Shown in pieces: positions 25,314-33,890 of a stretch of 40,451 nt of DNA. Positions within the stretch are counted from its first letter, which is position 1. Each line of letters opens with the position of its first letter. This DNA comes from Methanofollis sp. (GTDB taxonomy: Archaea > Halobacteriota > Methanomicrobia > Methanomicrobiales > Methanofollaceae). The stretch is from contig JASGMW010000006.1 in the NCBI GenBank assembly GCA_030156225.1, positions 1-40,451 of the forward strand, in the 5' to 3' direction. Below the pieces are notes generated by a model. The model worked only from the letters and a program-made list of their open reading frames with translations. It searched no databases and was not told where the DNA came from. A program made the position numbers and the translations under genes.

Positions 25314-25790
25314 ATGTCAAGCGAAACCATCACCACCGCCATATTTCTGATCGCCGCCGTTATAGCGGCGGCAGTGCTGGCCAACGCCATCTTTCCCCTC
25401 ATCTATACCGTCTCTGACACCGCCGGTTCGACCGCCCATGCGGCCGACCAGCGGATCCGCACCGATATCAAGATCATCAACACCTTCGCCTCAGGCGGCT
25501 CCGCCGACATCTGGATCAAAAACATCGGCTCAACCCGGATCTCAGCGAACGAGATCGCCGGGTCTGACATTTTTATCGGTGCGCCCGGAAACTTCGACAG
25601 GATCTCCTATCCTGCAGACTGGAGTTACACGATCCTCGACGACGGACCTGACTACTGGTTGACCGGCAACACGGTGCATATCAAGATCACATCTGACCTG
25701 ATCCCGACGACCCGCGGCGATCTGGTCTACTTCAAGATCGTTCTCCCCGGCGGAACGGTGAGGTCGACCGAATTCACGGTGGGGGGCTGA
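25314..25790 (+). CDS. arlG: archaellum stator protein ArlG
   Basis: A 158-residue protein with one N-terminal membrane helix (ITTAIFLIAAVIAAAVLANA) and an archaellin-like beta domain outside (TDIKIINTF, ADIWIKNIGSTRIS, IFIGAPGNFDRISYP). The pattern of 'IKNIGS' after the helix and disordered link matches FlaG. With ArlF it forms the S-layer-anchored stator filament. It is positioned between arlCDE and arlF with three-base gaps; in many euryarchaea arlF precedes arlG, so the order here is reversed. Confidence 0.85.
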   Translation: MSSETITTAIFLIAAVIAAAVLANAIFPLIYTVSDTAGSTAHAADQRIRTDIKIINTFASGGSADIWIKNIGSTRISANEIAGSDIFIGAPGNFDRISYPADWSYTILDDGPDYWLTGNTVHIKITSDLIPTTRGDLVYFKIVLPGGTVRSTEFTVGG

Positions 25791-25793
25791 GAG

Positions 25794-26282
25794 ATGGGGG
25801 CAGGATCGCTGGTCGCATCCGCAGTGGCGATCATCCTGATCGTCGTCGCCGCATATGCCGTGATCGGCAGCACCCTCGTCACCGCCGAAGTGGTCGCCAC
25901 AGCCCAGTCGGACCAGATCCACCAGCAGGAGGCGCGGCTCCACACCTCCATTGCGATCGTCGGGCACACCTTCGATACCGGTGCATCGACCCTGTACCTC
26001 AATGTCGAAAACACCGGCAGCGAACCGATCCTCGCCTTCGACCAGATGGTGATCTTCACCCTGATCAACGGTTCGACGCCGGTATATTACTCATACGACG
26101 ATGCAGGCGGAGGCGGAACCGGGACATGGTCGTGGGTCTCCATCGAGCCCGACACCGTTCATCCCCGCGAACTCGATCCCGACGAGGTGATCAACATCTC
26201 GGTCAGGTACGCCGATGCAGGGCCTGCATGGGCACAGGTGACCACGCCGAACGGGGTGTACGACTCCGCATATCTGAGGTGA
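25794..26282 (+). CDS. arlF: archaellum stator protein ArlF
   Basis: A 162-residue protein with an N-terminal membrane helix (LVASAVAIILIVVAAYAVIG) followed by a beta-sandwich (TLYLNVENTGSEPILAFDQM, VIFTLINGS). The 'NVENTGSEPI' strand is characteristic of FlaF, which binds S-layer protein and ArlG. GGGGGCTGAGAG precedes the ATG. Assignment of F versus G rests on these short motifs and could be reversed. Confidence 0.83.
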   Translation: MGAGSLVASAVAIILIVVAAYAVIGSTLVTAEVVATAQSDQIHQQEARLHTSIAIVGHTFDTGASTLYLNVENTGSEPILAFDQMVIFTLINGSTPVYYSYDDAGGGGTGTWSWVSIEPDTVHPRELDPDEVINISVRYADAGPAWAQVTTPNGVYDSAYLR

Positions 26283-26285
26283 GAC

Positions 26286-27029
26286 ATGAACGAATCTGAG
26301 GAACACCCGGACGACTTTATCAAGGGCGAAGGCACGAAGATCCTCTCTACCGGGAACAAAGAACTCGACAAAAAGATTGCGGACGGCCTCCCTCTTGAAT
26401 CGCTCACCCTCATCGAAGGGGAGAACGATACCGGCAAGAGTGTCCTGACCCAGCAGATCATCTGGGGGGCCATGCGTCAGGGGCTCAACGCAGATCTCTT
26501 CACCACGGAAAACACCAGCAAGAGTTTTCTCGTTCAGATGGAATCGATGAGCCTCGATATCTCCGATTACTTTGCGTGGGGATACCTGCGGATCTTTCCC
26601 CTCCACACCGTCGGTTTCGAGTGGAAAAAAGACGAAATGCAGGGCGTCCTGCAGGCGCTCATCACCTACATACAGAAGAGCATCGCCGATGTCATCATCA
26701 TCGACTCGCTGACCCTGTTCAGCGAGTACGCCTCCACCGACATGATCCTCGCCTTCTTCACCAACTGCAAAAACCTCGTCGACCACGGCAAGACCATCCT
26801 CATCACCCTCCACACCTACGCCTTCGAGGCCGAAACTCTCGTCAGGATCCGCTCTATCTGCGACGCCCACCTCTTCATGAAAAAGGCCCTCGTGGGCAGC
26901 AAATATGTGATGATGCTCGAGGTCGGCAAGGTGCGCGGGGCCCAGAAAACGACCGGGAACGTCATCAGCTTCGAGGTGCACCCGGGCTATGGCATGAAGA
27001 TCATTCCGATGACCTTTGCAAGGGTATAG
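26286..27029 (+). CDS. arlH: archaellum ATP-binding regulator ArlH
   Basis: A 247-residue RecA/KaiC-like protein that binds ATP and docks on ArlI. It has Walker A EGENDTGKSVLTQQ near residue 43 and Walker B DVIIIDSLTLF near 138, with ITLHTYAFE after it. Its length and position between arlF and arlI are typical. The stop is two bases before the arlI start. Confidence 0.94.
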   Translation: MNESEEHPDDFIKGEGTKILSTGNKELDKKIADGLPLESLTLIEGENDTGKSVLTQQIIWGAMRQGLNADLFTTENTSKSFLVQMESMSLDISDYFAWGYLRIFPLHTVGFEWKKDEMQGVLQALITYIQKSIADVIIIDSLTLFSEYASTDMILAFFTNCKNLVDHGKTILITLHTYAFEAETLVRIRSICDAHLFMKKALVGSKYVMMLEVGKVRGAQKTTGNVISFEVHPGYGMKIIPMTFARV

Positions 27030-27030
27030 T

Positions 27031-28893
27031 ATGGCTTCGACACTCTCTCTCCCGATCACGCTGCCCTTCAAACCCGAACCGAACGAAGACCTGAGCGAAT
27101 GCCTGACCCACCTCGAATCCTCAGCCCTTTTCAGGATGCTCCCGAACAATGCACGGGAATATGTCCGCGCCAGTCCGCACCTCCTCGAATATCTCAACAT
27201 CCTGCCGGTAAACACCTACGGCATCCCCCTCTTCTACCCCGAGCTGACGCAGGACGCTAAAAAAATGGAAAACCTGAACCTGATCTACCCTGTCGGCACC
27301 GATTCGTTCATTCATATTCTCCAGGATCCAAACGACGTACGGAACTACTACATTCCGATCGAACCCTCTTTTCTCCATAGCGTCAATTATCTGATGCCGG
27401 CCGTCGAGCACCGTCTCATTGATCTCCTGGATGCCCTTGAAAAGAACCCTGAGACTGAAGATGAGCGCATCGCCGTCCTGAAAAAACTGGTCGACGAGAT
27501 CGTGTACATCAAAAAAGAGGATGAAGATCTCGGGGGTCTGCTCGCCGGCGCAAAGGGCAGATCTCTCGGCGAGCGGATAACCACATTTTTAAACACCGAT
27601 CTTACGGCAAAGAAAAAACAGGACGACGGAGACGGTGAAGCAGGGATCATCCGTCTTTCAGACGGGCGGATTGTCGTCAGCCTCCCGGAGTACCGCGCAC
27701 TGGAGTACCTGCTGCTTCGAGACAAGATCGGAATGGGCGTGCTCAAACCCTTTCTCTCAGATCCCTACATCGAAGATATCACCTGCGACGGCGTCGGCCC
27801 GATCTTTGTCGAGCACAAAATCTTCAGCGGGTTGAAGTCTGTGATCGGCTTTACCGATACCCATGATCTCGACGTCTTCGTCATCAAAATGGCCGAGAGG
27901 ATCAAGAAGCCGATCACCTATCGCAACCCTATTGTGGACGCCACCCTCCCGGACGGCTCCCGTATCAACATCGTCTATGGCACTGAAATCAGCAAACATG
28001 GCAGCAATTTCACGATCCGGAAGGTGAATGAGGAGCCTCTCTCCATCCTCCACCTCATCGAATCAAATACCTGCGACTACATGATCGCCGCCTATCTCTG
28101 GATCTGTCTGGAATTCGGGATGTCGGTTTTCGTGAGCGGAGAGACGGCCAGCGGAAAAACGACGACTCTCAATGCGATCACCACCTTCCTCCCTCCGGAA
28201 AACAAGATCGTCACCATCGAGGACACACCCGAACTGACCGTCCCTCATAAAAACTGGACGCGGGAAGTGGCAAAGGCCAAGGGAAAAAACGAAGGCGAAG
28301 GTGCGGAAGTGACCATGTTCGACCTTCTGAAGGCGGCCCTCAGACAGCGGCCCAACCAGATCCTTGTCGGTGAGATCCGTGGCGTCGAAGGCAGCGTCGC
28401 TTTCTCCGCCATGCAGACCGGCCACCCGGTCATGAGCACCTTCCACGCCGCATCGGTCGAAAAACTGATCCAGCGTCTCTGCGGCGATCCGATCAACATC
28501 CCCAGGACACATGTGGACAACCTCAATATCGTCATCATCCAGAGCGCGGTGCGCCGCCCGGGTGGCGGGATGGTCAGGCGGATGCTTAACATCAACGAAC
28601 TCGTCGGTTATGACCCGCAGACGCAGGGTTTTTCCTTTGTCGAGATGTTCCACTGGGATCCGGTCACCGATCAGCATATTTTCACCGGGAACGGGAGCAG
28701 TTTCCTCCTGGAAAACAAGATCGCGACCCTGCTCGGCATCCCTGAAAGCAAGAGGAACGAGATCTACTATGAGGTCGAAAAAAGGGCGAACATTCTCAAA
28801 CGACTGCATAATGCCGGATATGTCAGGTTCTGGGATCTCTTTCATATGATCGCCAAGATCAAGAAGCAGGGTCTCCTCACGATAGAGGTCTGA
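27031..28893 (+). CDS. arlI: archaellum motor ATPase ArlI
   Basis: A 620-residue type II/IV secretion-type ATPase that drives assembly and rotation. Residues ~1-210 are an N-terminal domain, longer than in many ArlI proteins and including an acidic Lys/Asp insert (AKKKQDDGDGEAG near 195). The C-terminal ATPase has Walker A SGETASGKTTT near 372, an Asp box EDTPEL, Walker B QILVGEIRG near 447 and the His box TGHPVMSTFHA. The ATG at 27031 follows AGGGTA inside the arlH end; an in-frame TTG five codons upstream is less likely. The gap to arlJ is one base. Confidence 0.95.
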   Translation: MASTLSLPITLPFKPEPNEDLSECLTHLESSALFRMLPNNAREYVRASPHLLEYLNILPVNTYGIPLFYPELTQDAKKMENLNLIYPVGTDSFIHILQDPNDVRNYYIPIEPSFLHSVNYLMPAVEHRLIDLLDALEKNPETEDERIAVLKKLVDEIVYIKKEDEDLGGLLAGAKGRSLGERITTFLNTDLTAKKKQDDGDGEAGIIRLSDGRIVVSLPEYRALEYLLLRDKIGMGVLKPFLSDPYIEDITCDGVGPIFVEHKIFSGLKSVIGFTDTHDLDVFVIKMAERIKKPITYRNPIVDATLPDGSRINIVYGTEISKHGSNFTIRKVNEEPLSILHLIESNTCDYMIAAYLWICLEFGMSVFVSGETASGKTTTLNAITTFLPPENKIVTIEDTPELTVPHKNWTREVAKAKGKNEGEGAEVTMFDLLKAALRQRPNQILVGEIRGVEGSVAFSAMQTGHPVMSTFHAASVEKLIQRLCGDPINIPRTHVDNLNIVIIQSAVRRPGGGMVRRMLNINELVGYDPQTQGFSFVEMFHWDPVTDQHIFTGNGSSFLLENKIATLLGIPESKRNEIYYEVEKRANILKRLHNAGYVRFWDLFHMIAKIKKQGLLTIEV

Positions 28894-28894
28894 G

Positions 28895-30496
28895 ATGTTC
28901 GAGTCATTGAAGGACAGGGTGATCGAGGCGAACGGAGGCGAAATTCCCTTTGAAGAGCAGATCACTGGTATCCAAAACAGAATCGAGGCAATATCAGAGA
29001 ACAAAAAGATGGAGGGCGACCTGCTCTTCATGACCACCTATATGGCATCGGCCATGACCGCCAATGTCTCAAGACCCGAGCTGTTCGAATATACCGCCCG
29101 CAGGCACGAGTATATCTCCACAAAATATGTCCGTCGCGTGGTCGAGTTCGTCAATCAGTGGCATTACAGTTACGCCGAAGGGCTCACCATGGTGGGCGAG
29201 CGCGTCTCAAACCCCATGCTCAAAAGTATGTTTAATCGATTTGCAAATGCGATCGATTCGGGTGTCCCGGACGCCGATTTCCTTGAGATGGAACTGAACA
29301 CTGCCCGGAGCCTGTACCGAAACTCCTTTGAGCAGGGTTTTGAGATGCTGAAAAAGTGGGGCGACGCCTATATCGCCCTGCTCTTCGCCGCCATGCTCGT
29401 CGCGATCATCCTCATGATCTCGGTCGCTATCTATGCGCCGAGCGGGATCGACTCCACCCTGAATATCTCCTATGCGCTTGTCTTCCTGACGGCCGGCTTT
29501 GGTATCGTCCTGATGTACAAGGCCGTGCCGGTTGACGAAAAGACCCTCGACCGGTCGATGAACCGCTGGTGTTCGCGGGAGCAGACGATGATCCACCGCC
29601 TTCAGGTACCGGTGCTTGCGATCACGGCCGTGGCCACCCTGCTCCTCCTCCTCATGGGCGTGAACACCGGCATGGTTTTTCTGATGATCGGGCTCCTTTT
29701 AGCCCCGATCGGCATCATCGCCTACGTGGACAATCACAATGTCGTCATGCGGGACGAGGATTTTCCTGCCTTTATTCGGGGCATCGGTTCGATCATGGAA
29801 GGAAAGGGTACGACAGTTGTCGAGGCGATCCGGGAGATCGACCGCAAATCCCTTGTAACACTGGAACCGCTGATAAACTCGGTCTATACGAAATTGAATC
29901 TCGGTCTCGACGAAGCGCAGACATGGGAAAAATTCATCGGAGACTGCGGGACAAATCTGATCGCAAAGTACATGAACATTTTCAGGGACTCGGTCGCACT
30001 CGGCGGCGCCCCCGGTGTCATCGGGAAGATCGTCGGTTCTTCCATGCTTTCGCAGGTGCTCCTGCGGAGAAAGAGGGACATGGTGGCGATGGGCTTTATC
30101 GTCCTCCTGATCCCGATGCATATCGCGATGATCGGTATCTTCCTGGCGCTCTACGAGATTCTCCACACCATGTCGGATGCGGTCGTGGGTGTGATGTCGA
30201 CCCTCGGTGACAACGGGGCGGCACTGAGCGGCCCTGACTCGATTGCAGGATCGATGATGGGATCGATGAATCTCTTTGTCAACTTCCCCGAAAATAAGAT
30301 GTTTTCCTATGTGATGATCATATGTCTGATGATAACGGTGGCCAATATCATTGCCGGCAAGATCGTGATGGGCGGCGACCGGTACATGTACTTCTTCCTT
30401 TCTGCCATCTTATTTACCCTCACAGGACTGCTGGTGCTGATCGTCCCGCCGATCATCAGCAGCGTATTTCAGATCCCTCAATTCGGAGCGGTGTAG
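28895..30496 (+). CDS. arlJ: archaellum membrane platform ArlJ
   Basis: A 533-residue polytopic membrane protein of the TadC/PilC-like family that anchors the motor. A soluble N-terminal part (~1-160) precedes helices around 160-215 (LLFAAMLVAIILMISVAIYA, LVFLTAGFGIVLMY) and 235-285. A large cytoplasmic loop (VMRDEDFPAFIRGIGSIMEG onward) follows, with a terminal helix group (residues ~390-530). These features match FlaJ. It is translationally coupled to arlI and followed one base later by an unrecognised membrane gene. Confidence 0.94.
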   Translation: MFESLKDRVIEANGGEIPFEEQITGIQNRIEAISENKKMEGDLLFMTTYMASAMTANVSRPELFEYTARRHEYISTKYVRRVVEFVNQWHYSYAEGLTMVGERVSNPMLKSMFNRFANAIDSGVPDADFLEMELNTARSLYRNSFEQGFEMLKKWGDAYIALLFAAMLVAIILMISVAIYAPSGIDSTLNISYALVFLTAGFGIVLMYKAVPVDEKTLDRSMNRWCSREQTMIHRLQVPVLAITAVATLLLLLMGVNTGMVFLMIGLLLAPIGIIAYVDNHNVVMRDEDFPAFIRGIGSIMEGKGTTVVEAIREIDRKSLVTLEPLINSVYTKLNLGLDEAQTWEKFIGDCGTNLIAKYMNIFRDSVALGGAPGVIGKIVGSSMLSQVLLRRKRDMVAMGFIVLLIPMHIAMIGIFLALYEILHTMSDAVVGVMSTLGDNGAALSGPDSIAGSMMGSMNLFVNFPENKMFSYVMIICLMITVANIIAGKIVMGGDRYMYFFLSAILFTLTGLLVLIVPPIISSVFQIPQFGAV

Positions 30497-30497
30497 T

Positions 30498-31628
30498 ATG
30501 AAGAAACCTGGATTCCCGCCGATACCTCCAAAAATCAGGCGACTGTTGATTTTTTTGATAACGGTAGTCATCGGCACGCTTCTCATCTTCTATGACCTCC
30601 CGACTGCATATCTTCTGGGAGGGACGCTCGTTGCAGGATGTATCGTCCTTATCGTCTTCGGTGCCGTCAAAATATCGGATCTGAGGCCGAAAAATATCAG
30701 AAAAGGGCTGAAAAATTGGATTGAGGAGAAAAAACAGCGTTCAATCAAAGAGGAGTCTCTAAAAAAAACATCCCTGAAAGAAGAGAGCGATGGCAGATCC
30801 CGGGAGAAGACAGAAAGCAAAAACGGAATGATTCGTGCCGGACTGGCCTCGCTATCGAGTGTGTTCCGTGGCAGTGCCGGACGTTTAAAAGCCTCATTGT
30901 TCCATAAAGAAGATCAGTTCAGGGAAATCGATACGATTCTCGACGCCGAGATGGACGGGGGTGCGGTCGTTGAAGACGAACCAGATACTACTGCGACAGT
31001 TTCAACGGAAGCGGCTGATTCCCTCCTCGACATCAGTGATGAAGACCTTGAAAGCCTCACGCTGGATGGCGAAGAACTCGATCTGAGCGGGCAATCCGTC
31101 GATATGTCGCCGGATGCTGAAATCCCTGCCGTTTCAGCGGATGATTCGATCGTCTCCGAGATATTCCGGGCCAATGCTGCCGAACTTGAGGAATTTTCAG
31201 AATTGGGAGAGATCGGGGAGCTTGATGAAGCCCTGGAAGGGATCGACGGTGTCGAACTGGATGAGATCGATCTCGACTCCCTTGACCTTTCTGACGAAGA
31301 TCTCGCGGAGATCACGCCTGAAACCGGATCAAAAAACGATCTCCCTGAAGCGGTTCAGTCTCAGGACGCCCTGGCACTTCCAGAACTCCCCGAAGAGGAG
31401 GAAGAAACCCCAAAAGAAGATAATCTGATCGAGTTTGCATCGGGCGGGGGTTCGGACTCCCTCCTCTCCCTCCTCAAAAAAGATGTAAAAAAGAGAAAAA
31501 AAGGAGAATACAACAGTCTCCTGCGGGGAATGAAGGGGATGAAGATCAATGCGGAGGATCTCGTCAGCGAGCTTGAAGATACATTGAAGGCGCTGGACGG
31601 CGAATCGGCGGTGAAGAAAAATGGTTAG
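30498..31628 (+). CDS. archaellum-operon membrane protein with acidic cytoplasmic tail, unrecognised
   Basis: A 376-residue protein. Two membrane helices lie at residues ~14-32 and ~38-56 (LLIFLITVVIGTLLIFYD, LLGGTLVAGCIVLIVFGAVK). A basic Lys/Arg/Glu region follows (~60-145), then a long very acidic segment (~150-310). The acidic segment contains related units such as ISDEDLESLTLDGEELDL and LDSLDLSDEDLAEI. The end is a charged helix (LLSLLKKDVKKRKKGEYNSL, then AEDLVSELEDTLKAL). It is not one of the named Arl proteins. It sits one base after arlJ and overlaps cheF by eight bases, so it is expressed with the motor and the taxis adaptor. A scaffold or adaptor at the motor's cytoplasmic face is a reasonable inference. 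Confidence 0.82.
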   Translation: MKKPGFPPIPPKIRRLLIFLITVVIGTLLIFYDLPTAYLLGGTLVAGCIVLIVFGAVKISDLRPKNIRKGLKNWIEEKKQRSIKEESLKKTSLKEESDGRSREKTESKNGMIRAGLASLSSVFRGSAGRLKASLFHKEDQFREIDTILDAEMDGGAVVEDEPDTTATVSTEAADSLLDISDEDLESLTLDGEELDLSGQSVDMSPDAEIPAVSADDSIVSEIFRANAAELEEFSELGEIGELDEALEGIDGVELDEIDLDSLDLSDEDLAEITPETGSKNDLPEAVQSQDALALPELPEEEEETPKEDNLIEFASGGGSDSLLSLLKKDVKKRKKGEYNSLLRGMKGMKINAEDLVSELEDTLKALDGESAVKKNG

Positions 31629-32421
31629 TGTTCCGGTGAAGATCGAAGACAGGGGTCGTTGGGCTGTATCGAAACTATCGATCGAGAAAGACGGGCTGAA
31701 GGCATCGGGCGACGTGAACCTGGACATCCCCTACAGGACCATCGTCGATCTTGAGGCAAAAGGGAATATTCTCAGCATCACCGCAAAAGAACGAGAAAAT
31801 CAACCCTACAGGCTTGCATCGGTGGAAAAGGTGTTGAATGTTCTCAAACGACAGATCCTCCTCTCCTGCAGCGCGTACCGTCTCAGCACCTTCTTTATGT
31901 CTCCGGCAGTGAGGGGGGGGGTGCTTGCCCAGAATGCCGCATGGGAAAAAGGAGGTATTGCCGTTCTCAAATCCGGGATCTGGTTTTTTTCCCAGGACCA
32001 CCAGATCTGCGTCCCTCTTGCCGATGTCGCCTCGATCGAATTGACAAAGCGCGAGGTGCAGGGAAAAGATCTCGATGTTGTGAAGGTCGACCATATCGAG
32101 GATACCGAAGTCGTCACCAGTTTAGTTCTCTGCCCGCTCACGACGCTTCAAGTGCTGTATAATTTTCTCAAAGAGTCCACGAAAAGCATGGATATGGACG
32201 GGGCCGAACTCGACCCGAAATCTGCGCAGGTCGCCATGCTCGTCTATAGCGGAATGGACACCGCGGCGATCGAGAACATGCTTTCCATCTCGCATAAAGA
32301 GGTCGATCACATATATGATGCTCTGATCGGTCTCGGTCTTGCCGAGGTCGTGGTGATACGCAGGGAAGTTAAACTGACCACGAAAGGCGTCAGATATATC
32401 ACGGATGCAACAAAAGTATAA
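31621..32421 (+). CDS. cheF: archaeal taxis adaptor CheF
   Basis: A 266-residue archaea-specific protein (DUF439/CheF) that links CheY and CheC/CheD to ArlCDE. Residues ~1-180 form a PH-like beta-rich region (IPYRTIVDLEAKGNILSITA, CVPLADVASIELTKREVQGK), and ~195-266 a winged-helix segment (VAMLVYSGMDTAAIENMLSI, LGLAEVVVIRREVKLTTKGV). It is the last gene of the archaellum unit and overlaps the preceding gene by eight bases. A 75-base AT-rich gap with a promoter separates it from cheY. Confidence 0.9.
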   Translation: MVSVPVKIEDRGRWAVSKLSIEKDGLKASGDVNLDIPYRTIVDLEAKGNILSITAKERENQPYRLASVEKVLNVLKRQILLSCSAYRLSTFFMSPAVRGGVLAQNAAWEKGGIAVLKSGIWFFSQDHQICVPLADVASIELTKREVQGKDLDVVKVDHIEDTEVVTSLVLCPLTTLQVLYNFLKESTKSMDMDGAELDPKSAQVAMLVYSGMDTAAIENMLSISHKEVDHIYDALIGLGLAEVVVIRREVKLTTKGVRYITDATKV

Positions 32422-32496
32422 AATATATAAATTTTCACCGATGCTAAAATAATAATCTATTTATCTATAACCGAACAACTGTTGTTTGAGTGCATT
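32422..32496 (+). promoter_or_regulatory. promoter region of the che operon
   Basis: An AT-rich gap with AAAATATATAAAT directly after cheF and TTTATCTATA near 32459-32468. The second is about 30 bases from the cheY ATG, fitting a short leader or leaderless mRNA. The che genes can therefore be expressed independently of the archaellum operon. Confidence 0.5.
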
Positions 32497-32859
32497 ATGG
32501 GTAGAATCCTTGTCGTCGATGACACATTGTTCATGCGGACGCTCCTGAAAAATATCCTCTTCTCAGGAGGGCATATGATCGTGGGAGAGGCCGAGAACGG
32601 CGATGACGCCATCGCAAAATATCAGGAATTAAATCCCGATCTCGTTACCATGGATATTGTGATGCCGAAAAAAAACGGCATCGATGCACTGAAGGGTATC
32701 AGGACGATTGACCCGAATGCAAAGGTGATCATGTGTACCGCGGTCGGACAGGAACAGATGGTAAAACTCGCCGTAAAGAGCGGTGCCAGAGGCTATATCG
32801 TCAAGCCGTTCCAGGCTCCCAAGGTACTTGAGGAGGTAAAAAACGTCCTTGGGACTTGA
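32497..32859 (+). CDS. cheY: chemotaxis response regulator CheY
   Basis: A 120-residue single receiver domain. The acidic pair is Asp8-Asp9, the phosphoacceptor Asp53 (VTMDIVMPKKNG), the switch residue Thr81 (VIMCTAVG) and the conserved Lys103 (YIVKPF). Phospho-CheY should bind CheF/ArlCDE to alter archaellum rotation. The ATG at 32497 gives the exact domain start; the in-frame TTG upstream is rejected. Confidence 0.96.
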   Translation: MGRILVVDDTLFMRTLLKNILFSGGHMIVGEAENGDDAIAKYQELNPDLVTMDIVMPKKNGIDALKGIRTIDPNAKVIMCTAVGQEQMVKLAVKSGARGYIVKPFQAPKVLEEVKNVLGT

Positions 32860-32861
32860 TC

Positions 32862-33887
32862 ATGATCCGGGTACTCGTCGTCGATGATTCGATATTTATT
32901 CGCACGATACTGAAAGATTTCCTCAGCGAATCGCCAGACATCGAAGTTGTGGGAACCGCGTCAGACGGCGTTGAGGCACTCTCTCAGATCGACGAGCTCA
33001 GGCCGGACGTGATGACGCTTGATATCGAAATGCCCAGAATGACCGGGATCGATGTGCTCAGGAAAATGCAGAACCTCAGCCACCGCCCGAAGGTATTGAT
33101 GCTCAGTTCGCTCACGTCCAGAGATGCCAGCCATACGAGAACAGCCCTTGCCCTTGGTGCAGACGACTTTATGCTCAAGCCACAGGATATTTTCAAAGTG
33201 CGCGGGATCCAGGAGGAACTCGTCGCGAAGATCCGGCACCTCATCCAGATCGGCCCGGCGGTCAAAAAGGATGGTCCCTCGCGAGGTGTCGCCACCCGGT
33301 TACTGATTTTCGGCTCGTCGGCCGGCGGCCTCCAGCAGCTGGATATCCTGCTCTCGAAGATCTCCCCTGATCTGGATGCAGGAATCGTCGTCACCCAGCA
33401 TATGCCGGAGGGTTTTACCGCGGCCCTTGCCGACAGGTTCAATCGTATCTGTCCTCTTCCTGTAAAAGAATCTGAGAACGGGTGTATTCTGAATGCAGGG
33501 GAAGTGGTGATCTCCCGGTCTGGCGTTCATTCGGTGATTTCGACATTCATGGCTCGGAACGGCATTTCCGGGGGAAAAATCGTACATTCCACCGCGCCTC
33601 CTATCCATGCCGTCAGACCGGCCATTGATGTGACGTTCTCCACTGCAGCAAGGATCTTCGGTGGGCGGACGCTTGCAGTCATCCTGAGCGGAATGGGAAA
33701 CGACTGCGGCGAGGGGGCTTCGGCCGTCAAAGCGGCAGGAGGCCAGGTGCTTGCCTGCAGTGAAGAGGACTGTCTGGTCTATGGAATGGTGCGCTCTGCG
33801 ATGAGGAAGAATAGTGTCGATAAAGTCATCCCTCTCCGGAAGATTCCAGATGAAGTATCGAAGACGATCACTGCAATGAAGGGATAA
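32862..33887 (+). CDS. cheB: chemotaxis protein-glutamate methylesterase CheB
   Basis: A 341-residue protein with an N-terminal receiver domain (Asp8-Asp9, phosphoacceptor Asp54 in MTLDIEMPRMTG) and a C-terminal methylesterase. The catalytic serine is in IFGSSAGGLQQL near residue 153, the histidine in TQHMPEGF near 178, and the aspartate in GMGNDCGEG near 275. It demethylates or deamidates chemoreceptors. No cheR or receptor gene is present in the window, so its partners lie elsewhere. The start two bases after cheY is translation-coupled. Confidence 0.95.
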   Translation: MIRVLVVDDSIFIRTILKDFLSESPDIEVVGTASDGVEALSQIDELRPDVMTLDIEMPRMTGIDVLRKMQNLSHRPKVLMLSSLTSRDASHTRTALALGADDFMLKPQDIFKVRGIQEELVAKIRHLIQIGPAVKKDGPSRGVATRLLIFGSSAGGLQQLDILLSKISPDLDAGIVVTQHMPEGFTAALADRFNRICPLPVKESENGCILNAGEVVISRSGVHSVISTFMARNGISGGKIVHSTAPPIHAVRPAIDVTFSTAARIFGGRTLAVILSGMGNDCGEGASAVKAAGGQVLACSEEDCLVYGMVRSAMRKNSVDKVIPLRKIPDEVSKTITAMKG

Positions 33888-33890
33888 AAC

